Shown: in pieces, positions 1 through 7,051 of the stretch
Layout: each line of letters starts with the position of its first letter
Position numbering within the stretch: position 1 is the stretch's first letter
Source: an uncultured bacterium
GTDB lineage: Bacteria; Actinomycetota; Coriobacteriia; Coriobacteriales; Coriobacteriaceae
Direction of reading: 5' to 3'
DNA: 14,854 bases
Assembly (NCBI GenBank): GCA_905215195.1
Contig: CAJMPF010000018.1
Span: 1-14,854, forward strand
Made by a program: the position numbers and the translations under genes
The notes under the pieces: generated by a model
The model's input: only the letters and a program-made list of their open reading frames with translations
The model's database searches: none
What the model was told of the DNA's origin: nothing

Positions 1-676
1 GGCCGTCCTCCATAAAGATGACGCGGTCGGCCACCTGGCGCGCAAAGCCCATCTCATGCGTCACGCAGATCATGGTGATATCCTCCTGCGCAAGCTCAAT
101 CATAACGTCCAGGACTTCCTGGACCATCTCGGGATCGAGCGCCGAGGTCGGCTCGTCAAAGAACAAGATCTCAGGGTCGAGCGCCAAGGCGCGGGCGATA
201 CTCACACGCTGTTGCTGACCCCCCGAAAGCTCACACGGAACCTTGTTCTCGTTGCCCACAAGCCCCATCTGAGCAATCAATTCATGCGCACGAGCTTCCG
301 CCTGCTCGCGCAGGCGCTTAAGAACGCGGATCGGCGCATCGGTGATGTTTTTCATCACGGTATAGTGCGGGAACAGATTGTAGTTCTGAAACACCAGGCC
401 AAATCGCGAGCGCGCCTGCCTGAGCACATCGCCCTTCGCATAGACCGCGCCCGAACCCGCATCCGTCGCAACGGCAAGGTCGCCAAACGAGAGCGAGCCT
501 CCGTCGAGCGTCTCGAGCAGCGTGGCACACCGCAGCAGCGTGGACTTGCCGCCACCCGAAGGCCCGATAATCGCCACGACCTCTCCACGCTTTACCTCGA
601 GCGAGATATCCTTGAGCACCTCATTGCCGCCAAACGCCTTGCGAGCGTTTTCGATTTTCATCACTGAGTTAGTCAT
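1..676 (-). CDS. Polar amino acid ABC transporter, ATP-binding protein (3' end cut by window)
   Basis: ATPase that powers an amino acid importer on the inner face of the membrane. I read it from the reverse strand; it runs off the left edge, so the C-terminus is missing and 225 codons are visible. From the start at 676 it shows Walker A GPSGGGKST (about residues 38-46), a Q-loop (VFQNYNLFPH), the ABC signature LSGGQQQR, Walker B with FFDEPTSALDPE, and an H-loop (CVTHEMGFA). This is the pattern of the GlnQ/HisP type polar amino acid ATPases. The ATG at 676 overlaps the permease stop (ATGACTAA), which suggests translational coupling; a second in-frame ATG at 661 (MKIEN) is nearly as good, since neither has a strong ribosome binding site. 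It is the third gene of the importer operon. The family call is secure; the exact substrate cannot be read from the ATPase. Confidence 0.95.
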   Translation of the reverse strand, partial: MTNSVMKIENARKAFGGNEVLKDISLEVKRGEVVAIIGPSGGGKSTLLRCATLLETLDGGSLSFGDLAVATDAGSGAVYAKGDVLRQARSRFGLVFQNYNLFPHYTVMKNITDAPIRVLKRLREQAEARAHELIAQMGLVGNENKVPCELSGGQQQRVSIARALALDPEILFFDEPTSALDPEMVQEVLDVMIELAQEDITMICVTHEMGFARQVADRVIFMEDG

Positions 677-1322
677 GATAATAGTCCAGCTTCTTTTCGG
701 CGGCGCCCAGCAGCATCTCGACCACAAAGTTAAAGACCCAGTAAATCAGCGCCGCGATCGCAAACGGTACCATGCTCACCTGCGAGGCAACCAGGGCCTT
801 GGCCGTCGAGAACATCTCGCCCACGCCAATGGCAAACGCCAGCGACGTGTCCTTGACCAGCGTGATGATCTCGTTGCCCATCGCCGGCAGAATACGCTTG
901 GCGACCTGAGGCATCACGATATACAGAAACGTCTGCACGCGCGAATAGCCCAGCACCTCGGCAGCCTCGTATTGACCGCGCGGAATGGACTGCAAGCCCG
1001 AGCGATAGATCTCGGCAAAGTAACCGGCGTAGTTGATGATGAACGCCACGACGCACGCCGTCCACTTGGAATCGGGCGTGAGCGAAATGCCAAACACGTA
1101 GTACGGGGCAAAGTAGATGGCAAACATCTGCAGCATGAGCGGCGTACCGCGCATGACCGAAATGTAGATGCGCGCAATCCAGCGAAGCGGCGCGATTTTG
1201 CTCATGCGCATAAACGCCACGGGAATTCCCAGCGGAATCGACCCGAGCAGCGTCAGCAAAAACAACTGCAAACTGACCAAGAATCCCTGGCCAAGCATCT
1301 GCATCATGACCTGAATAGACAT
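669..1322 (-). CDS. Polar amino acid ABC transporter, permease
   Basis: Integral membrane permease (217 aa) of the HisM/GlnP family. It forms the channel through which the bound amino acid is passed from the substrate-binding protein. Several hydrophobic helices are visible, starting with FLVSLQLFLLTLLGSIPLG and ending with a helix around FAIAALIYWVFNFVVEM. The cytoplasmic EAA loop, which docks on the ATPase, is clear as YEAAEVLGYSRVQTFLYIVM followed by PQ. I chose the ATG at 1322 because it overlaps the stop of the upstream gene (TAATG), a typical coupled start. A longer reading from a TTG at 1337 is possible but lacks support. Its end overlaps the ATPase start by 8 bases. Length and motifs are normal for the family. 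Confidence 0.94.
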   Translation of the reverse strand: MSIQVMMQMLGQGFLVSLQLFLLTLLGSIPLGIPVAFMRMSKIAPLRWIARIYISVMRGTPLMLQMFAIYFAPYYVFGISLTPDSKWTACVVAFIINYAGYFAEIYRSGLQSIPRGQYEAAEVLGYSRVQTFLYIVMPQVAKRILPAMGNEIITLVKDTSLAFAIGVGEMFSTAKALVASQVSMVPFAIAALIYWVFNFVVEMLLGAAEKKLDYYHD

Positions 1323-2182
1323 TACTTGAGCACCCAATTATCGAAAGACAAACCATAGCTTGAATATTTATCGCAGAGGTCCTTGACCGTGCCGTCCTCG
1401 TAGAGCGCCTTGAGCGACTCGGCTACAGCATCGGCCGACTTGGTGTCGCCCTTCTTAAAGCCAACGGCGTAGTGCTCGCTGGACAGCGGCTCATCAAGCT
1501 GCGTATAGGCATCGGGCTTGGCGGCAAGCTGATACTGGGCAATCGAAAGATCGCACGCCACGGCATCGACCGCGCCGCTCTCGAGCTGCATAAACGCCGT
1601 GTTGTACTCACCGATGGTGTCGAGCGTGGCAAACGTCGCCGCCAGATCCTTCTGGTCACCCTCAAGCACATCCTGCGCAGCGGAATCGGTCTGAGTAATC
1701 ACGGTCTTGCCGGCAAGATCGTCCCAGCTCTTGATGCCCGCATCCTTCTTGACCACGAGCACCTGCTCGTTGAGCATGTACGGCTCGGAGAACGTGTAGT
1801 CGTCCTCACGGCCCTCCATGGTAAAGCCATTCCAGATGCAGTTGATGGCGCCCGAGTTAAGCAGCGTATCCTTGGCATCCCAGTCGATGGCCTCGTATTT
1901 GACCTCCCAGCCCTGCTTATCGGCAACAGCCTTGGCCAGATCGAGATCAAAGCCGGTGTACTCGCCATCGTCGCCCACAAAGCCGTACGGAGGATAGGAC
2001 TTATCAAAGCCCACCACGAGCTTCTTGGACTCCGCAGCGCCCTTCACATCCTTGGCTGCAGCAGAACCGGCAGCGGAACCCTTACCGGCACCACCACCGC
2101 AGCCTACCAGGCCAAGACCTAGAACCGTAGCGAGCGAACCGGCTAGACCAACAAACTGACGACGAGACATATCGGTATTCAT
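1322..2182 (-). CDS. Amino acid ABC transporter, substrate-binding lipoprotein (SBP_bac_3 family)
   Basis: Extracytoplasmic receptor (286 aa) that captures an amino acid and delivers it to the permease. The N-terminus has a twin-arginine stretch (SRRQF, R7-R8), a hydrophobic core, and a lipobox-like LVGC with the acceptor Cys at residue 28. It is probably a Tat-exported lipoprotein anchored in the outer leaflet of the membrane. A Gly/Ala/Ser/Lys linker follows. The mature part opens with VVGFDKSYPPYGFVGDDGEY and has GFDLDLAKAVA, NGFTMEGREDDYTFSEPY and a late SGAVDAVACDLSIAQY, all typical of family 3 binding proteins; the GRED arginine is the likely ligand carboxylate contact. I chose the ATG at 2182 because AAGGGGG lies 6 bases upstream; a GTG at 2203 would precede that site. 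First gene of the operon. Substrate (polar amino acid or cystine) is inference only. Confidence 0.94.
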   Translation of the reverse strand: MNTDMSRRQFVGLAGSLATVLGLGLVGCGGGAGKGSAAGSAAAKDVKGAAESKKLVVGFDKSYPPYGFVGDDGEYTGFDLDLAKAVADKQGWEVKYEAIDWDAKDTLLNSGAINCIWNGFTMEGREDDYTFSEPYMLNEQVLVVKKDAGIKSWDDLAGKTVITQTDSAAQDVLEGDQKDLAATFATLDTIGEYNTAFMQLESGAVDAVACDLSIAQYQLAAKPDAYTQLDEPLSSEHYAVGFKKGDTKSADAVAESLKALYEDGTVKDLCDKYSSYGLSFDNWVLK

Positions 2183-2188
2183 GGTATT

Positions 2189-2195
2189 CCCCCTT
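2189..2195 (-). promoter_or_regulatory. Ribosome binding site deciding the start of the substrate-binding protein
   Basis: On the minus strand AAGGGGG ends 6 bases before the ATG at 2182. It lies inside the longer reading that would begin with GTG at 2203, so it favours the shorter protein, whose signal sequence is then of normal length. Confidence 0.7.
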
Positions 2196-2200
2196 GGTGG

Positions 2201-2220
2201 CACTTTAGTTAAGTAAAGTG
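2201..2220. promoter_or_regulatory. Candidate operator: inverted repeat CACTTTA-N6-TAAAGTG
   Basis: A perfect 7-bp inverted repeat with a 6-base centre lies between the predicted transcription start (near 2232) and the ribosome binding site of the ABC importer operon. A third copy of the same half-site (TAAAGTG on the minus strand) sits at 2245-2251, inside the promoter spacer. The placement fits a repressor that senses the transported amino acid, but I cannot name the regulator, and the palindrome could instead act as a small RNA hairpin. Confidence 0.45.
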
Positions 2221-2238
2221 AGTCGTGTAACGTTCAGA

Positions 2239-2267
2239 ATCATACACTTTAGCGTGATAGAGCACAA
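2239..2267 (-). promoter_or_regulatory. Promoter of the amino acid ABC importer operon
   Basis: On the minus strand, TTGTGC (2262-2267) is followed after exactly 17 bases by TATGAT (2239-2244). The -10 matches the sigma-70 consensus in 5 of 6 places; the -35 is weak (3 of 6). The start of transcription would be near 2232, giving a leader of about 50 nt that contains the inverted repeat at 2201-2220. Confidence 0.6.
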
Positions 2268-2322
2268 GGCGAGTTTGCCCGCCGCGTGAGGGGTGTGGGG
2301 GTTAAGTTTATCGCGAGTTCCG

Positions 2323-2359
2323 CACGAACAGGAGGCCACTTAATGTGGCCTCCGTCGTG
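2323..2359. other. Strong hairpin between divergent operons, without a U-tract
   Basis: GGAGGCCAC (2331-2339) and GTGGCCTCC (2345-2353) form a perfect 9-bp stem with a 5-base loop. CACGA (2323-2327) and TCGTG (2355-2359) can extend it across a small internal loop. No run of T follows on either strand, so a standard intrinsic terminator is not well supported. Its site between two divergent operons makes a leader or small-RNA element at least as likely. See also the mini-ORF at 2343-2360. Confidence 0.6.
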
Positions 2360-2360
2360 A
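2343..2360 (+). other. Possible five-codon leader mini-ORF (M-W-P-P-S)
   Basis: AGGAGG at 2330-2335 is followed after 7 bases by ATG TGG CCT CCG TCG TGA. Spacing and strength of the ribosome binding site are ideal, better than those of rnj itself. Both the AGGAGG and the start codon lie in the hairpin at 2331-2353. Such a short reading can arise by chance, and a longer frame from the GTG at 2345 has no protein-like features. I record it only as a candidate leader peptide. Confidence 0.25.
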
Positions 2361-2598
2361 GCAGGACTGTAGAGCAGGAAACTTCATCAGTGCACGCCCC
2401 ACGGGAAACCGGCGGGATGGACCAGTTCAGATGGGGCTTTGATGCATGGGTGGTCTGTTGGTGGGCAAATGGGTATCATACTGTGGTTATTGCATCGACT
2501 CTGCGATGCATTGTTGTACGTTCCCGGCGGTCGGTTTGCCAGAAGCGCCCCGTCGGTTGTTCCAGACCCGTTTCGAAGAAAGGAAACCACACTAACCT
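2361..2598 (+). other. Leader region of rnj: no gene, several possible RNA stems
   Basis: No protein-like reading is visible here. GCCCCA (2396-2401) pairs with TGGGGC (2432-2437), followed by TTT; inside it CGG-GAAA-CCG (2402-2411) is a small stem with a GNRA-type loop. TGCATCG (2491-2497) pairs with CGATGCA (2504-2510) around a 6-base loop, followed by the T-rich TTGTTGT. I see no convincing -35/-10 pair, so where the rnj transcript starts is open. I compared it by eye with common riboswitch cores and recognised none. Confidence 0.35.
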
Positions 2599-4269
2599 AT
2601 GGCAGCTAAAAAATCATCTCCCTTGAAGATCATTCCGCTCGGCGGCCTTGACGGTATCGGCAAGAACATGACGGTCTTCGAGTGCGGCGACGACATGGTG
2701 CTCGTCGACGCTGGCCTCATGTTCCCCGACGACTCCCAGCCCGGTATCGACCTGGTGCTTCCTGACTACACCTACGTTCTTGAAAACGAGGAGAAGCTCC
2801 GCGGTATCGTCGTCACCCACGGCCACGAGGACCACACCGGTTCGCTTCCGTACCTGCTGCAGGACCTCAACAACAAGGTGCCCATCTTCTCGAGCAAGCT
2901 GACGCTTGGCTTTATCGAGGGCAAGCTTTCCGAGTTCCGCATCCGCGCACCCAAGTTCCGCGAGGTCAAGGGCGGCAGCCATGTCAACCTCGGCGGCATT
3001 TCGCTCGACTTCTTCTCGATGACGCACTCCATCCCCGGCGCTCTGGGCGTGTTCATCCGCACCAATCAGGGCACCGTTATGCACACCGGCGACTTTAAGC
3101 TCGACCAGACGCCCATCGACGGCGTCACGCCCGACTATGCCGCTATCAGCCGCTTTGCCAAGCAGGGCATCGATCTGCTGCTTTCCGACTCCACCAATGC
3201 CACGGTTCCCGGCTTTACCAAGTCCGAGGCCGAGGTTGGTCCCAACTTGCTGCACGCCATCAAGAACGCCCCGGGTCGCGTGTTTGTCGCGTCGTTCTCG
3301 AGCCATATCCATCGCCTGCAGCAGATCTGCGATGCCGCCCGCAAGTGCGGCCGTAAGGTCGTTGTGACCGGTCGCTCCATGCTCACGAACACCCGCGTCG
3401 CGCGCGAGCTGGGCTACCTCAACATCGACGATGCCGATATCATCGATGCCTTCGATATCGATAACCTGCCCGACGACAAGATCGTCGTCATGTGCACCGG
3501 TTCGCAGGGCGAGCCGCTGTCGGCCCTGTCCCGCATGGCCAACGGAGAGCACAAGACGCTCTCCATCCACGAGGGCGATACCGTCATCCTCTCGGCAACT
3601 CCTGTTCCCGGCAACGAGAAGGCCGTCCAGCAGGTCGTCAACAGCCTGGCCAAGCTCGGTTGCGACGTGTGGGATAAGAACCGCGCTCTTGTCCACGTCT
3701 CGGGCCACGGTAGCCAGGAGGAGCTCAAGCTCCTGATGGCCATGGCCAAGCCCACGTACTTTATGCCTGTTCACGGTGAAGCCGTGCATCTGCGCGCCCA
3801 TGCCCAGCTGGCTCGCAAGATGGGCATCAAGGACGATCATATCTTTATCCTCGATAACGGCGACACGCTCGAGATGCGCGGCGGTATCGTCAAACGCGGT
3901 ACGCCCGTCGAGTCCGGCGTCGTCTACGTCGACGGCCTGCGTATCGGCGATACCGACCCCATCGTCCTGCGCGATCGCCAGAAGCTCGCCAACGACGGCA
4001 TGGTCACGGCCGTTGCTATCGTTTCGCTCAAGCACAAGAAGATCGAGGCCATCGAGTTCTCGGGCCGCGGCGTCTCGTTTGCCATCGACGACCAGTTCTC
4101 TGAGGATGCCTCCGCGTCCATTATGAAGACGATCGAGAAGGGCAAGTTTAGCTTTACGAGCAGCGGCTCCGATGCCATTCGCAAGGCCGTGCGCGATTCG
4201 CTCTCCAACTTTATTTGGAGCCGTACGCGCACCCGTCCGATGATCATCCCGGTCGTCATGGAGGTTTAG
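2599..4269 (+). CDS. rnj: Ribonuclease J
   Basis: Metallo-beta-lactamase/beta-CASP ribonuclease (556 aa) with 5'-to-3' exonuclease and endonuclease activity in mRNA decay and rRNA maturation, acting in the cytoplasm. The zinc-binding signature HGHEDH is at residues 74-79 (H74, H76, D78, H79), with further ligands at about H143 and D165 (TGDFKLD) and H392 (MPVHGE). The beta-CASP part shows SDSTNA near residue 197, VMCTGSQGEP near 298-306 and VSGHGSQEE at 367-375. The C-terminal domain ends near VVMEV, normal for the family. The ATG at 2599 gives the expected N-terminus; an AAAGGAAA (2579-2586) lies rather far upstream (about 13 bases), so initiation may be modest. It is the first gene of a long operon, with ftsK starting 2 bases after its stop. 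The rnj-ftsK order is common in Actinobacteria. Confidence 0.97.
   Translation: MAAKKSSPLKIIPLGGLDGIGKNMTVFECGDDMVLVDAGLMFPDDSQPGIDLVLPDYTYVLENEEKLRGIVVTHGHEDHTGSLPYLLQDLNNKVPIFSSKLTLGFIEGKLSEFRIRAPKFREVKGGSHVNLGGISLDFFSMTHSIPGALGVFIRTNQGTVMHTGDFKLDQTPIDGVTPDYAAISRFAKQGIDLLLSDSTNATVPGFTKSEAEVGPNLLHAIKNAPGRVFVASFSSHIHRLQQICDAARKCGRKVVVTGRSMLTNTRVARELGYLNIDDADIIDAFDIDNLPDDKIVVMCTGSQGEPLSALSRMANGEHKTLSIHEGDTVILSATPVPGNEKAVQQVVNSLAKLGCDVWDKNRALVHVSGHGSQEELKLLMAMAKPTYFMPVHGEAVHLRAHAQLARKMGIKDDHIFILDNGDTLEMRGGIVKRGTPVESGVVYVDGLRIGDTDPIVLRDRQKLANDGMVTAVAIVSLKHKKIEAIEFSGRGVSFAIDDQFSEDASASIMKTIEKGKFSFTSSGSDAIRKAVRDSLSNFIWSRTRTRPMIIPVVMEV
4260..4264 (+). promoter_or_regulatory. Ribosome binding site for the TTG start of ftsK
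   Basis: GGAGG lies in the last codons of rnj and 6 bases before a TTG at 4271. No ATG or GTG nearby is as well placed, so this site supports the rare TTG start and suggests translational coupling to rnj. Confidence 0.75.
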
Positions 4270-4270
4270 T

Positions 4271-7051
4271 TTGGCGCGCGGATCTGCACAAAACGCCAAA
4301 GGCAATAAGGCCAATAACCAACCGGCATCTGCTAAGGGTGCCGGTTCCCATCTGCGTGCCAATAAGGGCCACGAGGCGGACTTCGACGATTTTGAGCCCT
4401 TGGTCGAGCCCTCAGCAAATCGCGATATCGCCGGCGTGGTCATCGCCGTTTTGGCGATTGCGTCCTTTATTGCCGTGATTTCGCCGGCGACCGCACCCGT
4501 GACGGCTGCGGTTGCCGGTTTCTACCACCTAGGCTTTGGTCTGGGCGCCTACGTGCTGCCGATCGTCATTTTGCTGTTTGCCGCCACGCTCTTTTTAGGT
4601 GAGGACTCGCCGCTCAACATTCGCTCGGTCGCGGGCGGAGCCGTGGTCTTTATCGCCGTCGTCTCCATTCTTTCGCTGATGGTGCCGGGTACGAGCGACT
4701 CGTGTGACCTTATGTTTACGCCGCAAAATCTGTCCGCCTCGGGTGGCTACATCGGTGCGTTTATTGCGAGTGCGCTACAGAATGCCCTGGGTAAGCCTAT
4801 CGCGATGGTGGTCCTGTTGGGTCTGGCCGTTGTTGGTTTTGTCATCATCGGCTTTTCGGTGGGTGGCGTGCTGCGCTCTGCTCGCGACCGTGCGGCCGAT
4901 TTTGCCGAGCGCCGTCGTTCCGACGTCAACGCGAGCCCGTGGGGTGACGACGAAGCCCTGTCGGTGCCCGGCGTTGCCCGTCCGCACCTGAGCATTCTTT
5001 GTCAAAAGGGCTCCGATGCTGCCGTGACCACGGTCATGGGCAACGATGTGGACCCGGTTTTGGACAATGACGACGAGGACGAGGATCCGTTTGTCGACGT
5101 GTCCGAGGCAGTGGAAGCTGAGCGGGCCAAGACCACATTGTTGCCGCGCCGCCATGCCAAGAAGGGCAAGGCCACACCCAAGTTGAATACAAGTGAGCCC
5201 GACCCGTCTTGGTCCGATAGCGAGATTGAGCTCACCGAGGGCGATGACGAGGACGACGAGGCTCCGATTGAGACCGCAAAGACAACTTTGCTGCCGCGTC
5301 GCCATGCCAAGCGCCCCCAGGTAACCGGCCAGCTTTCGATGGAAGACGATCCCGATAAGATTGACGAGTCCGAGCCGCCGTTTGCCGTTAATCCTGTCTC
5401 GGCAGCTCCGCAGATCCCCGATTTCCTGAAGCATCCCAAGGTTGCCGATACGGCTGTCGCGGGCGCTGTCGAGGTGTCTACTTCTAGCGATGGGGGAGCT
5501 GACAATGCCCCCGCAGATAACGAGGGCGAAGAAGAGGATGGCCTCAAGCTTCCGCCGCTCGAGATCCTGCACGCCAACCCGCAGTCGGCTTCCTCCGCGT
5601 CTTCTGACAAGGAGCTGGAACAGACTGCCGAGTCACTGCAATCCACCTTGCTTGAGTTTGGCCGCAGTGCCCGCGTGGTCGGCTGGATCGCCGGCCCCAC
5701 GGTTACGACCTTTAAGCTTCAGCCCGGCGAGGGCGAGCGCGTGAGTAAGATTTCGAGCCTTGAGGACGATATCGCGCTTTCGCTCGCTGCCCAGTCGGTG
5801 CGTATCTTTGCCCCGATCCCCGGCACCTCGCTCGTGGGCATCGAGATTCCCAATCGCAAGCGCCAAAACGTCAATCTGGGCGACGTGCTGCCCTATGTTA
5901 AGGGCGGTCCGCTCGAGCTCGCCATCGGCCGCGATGCCGAGGGAACGCCGGTTGTCGCTGACCTCGCCAAGATGCCCCACCTGCTTATTGCCGGTACGAC
6001 CGGTTCTGGTAAGTCGGTGATGATCAATTCCATCATCACGACCCTGCTCATGCGTGCGCTCCCCGAGGACGTTCGCCTGATCATGGTCGACCCCAAGCGC
6101 GTCGAGCTCGCGGGCTATAACGGTCTGCCGCATCTCTATGTGCCCGTGGTGACCGAGCCCAAGCAGGCCGCGAGCGCTCTGCAATGGGCTGTGTCTGAGA
6201 TGGAGCGTCGCCTGAAGGTCTTCGAGCGTCTCAACGTTCGCAAGATTTCGACCTACAACGAAAAGCAGGCCGCCGGCGAGTTTGAACATTACGATAACCC
6301 GCCGCAAAAGATGCCCTACCTTGTCATCATCATCGACGAGCTTTCGGACCTGATGATGGTTGCCGGCAAGGACGTCGAGGCGTCGATCGTGCGTATCGCC
6401 CAGCTGGGCCGTGCCGCCGGTATCCACCTTATTGTGGCCACGCAGCGCCCCAGCTCCAACGTGGTGACGGGCCTCATCAAGGCCAACATCACCAACCGCA
6501 TCGCCTTTAACGTCGCCACGGGCATCGACTCGCGCGTCATCATCGACCAGATGGGTGCCGAAAAGCTCACCGGTTTGGGCGACATGCTGTTCTCCAAGGT
6601 CGACTGGGGCAAGCCTCGCCGCATCCAGGGCTGCTTTGTCTCGGACGACGAAATCAACGAGATTGTCGAGTTCGTCAAGTCGCAGAGTGAGCCAGACTAC
6701 CACGAGGAGATCCTGTCTGCCGTGGCGCCCGCTTCCATGTCCATGGCGGGTGGCGGCGGCATTGTCCGCACTGGAGTCGCCGAGCCGCAAGACGATGATC
6801 CGCTCATTTGGGAAGCCGCCCATATTGTGGTGGAATCGCAGCTTGGCTCCACATCTGGCCTGCAACGTCGTCTGAAGGTTGGCTATGCTCGTGCCGGGCG
6901 TATTATGGACATGCTGGAAGAAAAGGGTGTCGTCGGACCGCCTGACGGTTCCAAGCCGCGTGAGGTCCTGTTGGACGAGGAGGGGCTTGCCGCGCTGGAA
7001 TCTGTCGACGCCGAGATGGCACGTGAAGATCGTGAGTTTGGAGGATTCTGA
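4271..7051 (+). CDS. ftsK: FtsK/SpoIIIE family DNA translocase
   Basis: Membrane-anchored ATP-driven DNA pump (926 aa) that moves chromosome DNA through the division septum. The N-terminus has about four membrane helices (roughly residues 55-200), e.g. GVVIAVLAIASFIAVISP and MVVLLGLAVVGFVIIGFSVG. A long acidic, probably disordered linker (about 215-440) follows and carries the 12-residue repeat AKTTLLPRRHAK at 286-297 and 336-347. The motor starts near 450; Walker A GTTGSGKS is at 575-582 and Walker B IIIDEL ends at D689-E690, with the ATQRPSSNVVTGLIKANI segment after it. The C-terminal winged-helix gamma domain (about 840-905, from DDDPLIWEAA through GRIMDMLEEKGVVGPP) reads polar DNA sequences. 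It starts with TTG 2 bases after rnj and its stop overlaps the next start (TGATG). Family call is secure. Confidence 0.97.
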   Translation: MARGSAQNAKGNKANNQPASAKGAGSHLRANKGHEADFDDFEPLVEPSANRDIAGVVIAVLAIASFIAVISPATAPVTAAVAGFYHLGFGLGAYVLPIVILLFAATLFLGEDSPLNIRSVAGGAVVFIAVVSILSLMVPGTSDSCDLMFTPQNLSASGGYIGAFIASALQNALGKPIAMVVLLGLAVVGFVIIGFSVGGVLRSARDRAADFAERRRSDVNASPWGDDEALSVPGVARPHLSILCQKGSDAAVTTVMGNDVDPVLDNDDEDEDPFVDVSEAVEAERAKTTLLPRRHAKKGKATPKLNTSEPDPSWSDSEIELTEGDDEDDEAPIETAKTTLLPRRHAKRPQVTGQLSMEDDPDKIDESEPPFAVNPVSAAPQIPDFLKHPKVADTAVAGAVEVSTSSDGGADNAPADNEGEEEDGLKLPPLEILHANPQSASSASSDKELEQTAESLQSTLLEFGRSARVVGWIAGPTVTTFKLQPGEGERVSKISSLEDDIALSLAAQSVRIFAPIPGTSLVGIEIPNRKRQNVNLGDVLPYVKGGPLELAIGRDAEGTPVVADLAKMPHLLIAGTTGSGKSVMINSIITTLLMRALPEDVRLIMVDPKRVELAGYNGLPHLYVPVVTEPKQAASALQWAVSEMERRLKVFERLNVRKISTYNEKQAAGEFEHYDNPPQKMPYLVIIIDELSDLMMVAGKDVEASIVRIAQLGRAAGIHLIVATQRPSSNVVTGLIKANITNRIAFNVATGIDSRVIIDQMGAEKLTGLGDMLFSKVDWGKPRRIQGCFVSDDEINEIVEFVKSQSEPDYHEEILSAVAPASMSMAGGGGIVRTGVAEPQDDDPLIWEAAHIVVESQLGSTSGLQRRLKVGYARAGRIMDMLEEKGVVGPPDGSKPREVLLDEEGLAALESVDAEMAREDREFGGF
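5126..5311 (+). repeat. Duplicated peptide-coding segment in the ftsK linker
   Basis: The 36 bases at 5126-5161 and 5276-5311 encode the same 12 residues, AKTTLLPRRHAK, exactly 50 codons apart. By my comparison five bases differ, and all five changes are synonymous. The flanking acidic sequences are not alike. The pattern suggests an old duplication, or two independent short motifs, held by selection on the peptide. Confidence 0.85.

Noticed and set aside
56..667. A 203-residue plus-strand frame at the left edge
   Set aside because: It is antisense to the ABC transporter ATPase, whose Walker A, signature and Walker B motifs are all intact on the minus strand.
2396..2437. A known riboswitch (c-di-AMP, cobalamin or ZTP type) suggested by CGGGAAACCGG
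   Set aside because: Only the short GAAA-capped stem resembles these classes; the other conserved core elements could not be found by eye.
2345..2626. A 93-residue plus-strand frame from a GTG before rnj
   Set aside because: It overlaps the rnj start in another frame, lacks protein-like composition, and its start is one frame off the well-spaced ATG of the mini-ORF at 2343.
2614..4443. A 609-residue minus-strand open frame opposite rnj and the start of ftsK
   Set aside because: Same codon-bias shadow effect. It spans two unmistakable plus-strand genes and shows no known motif.
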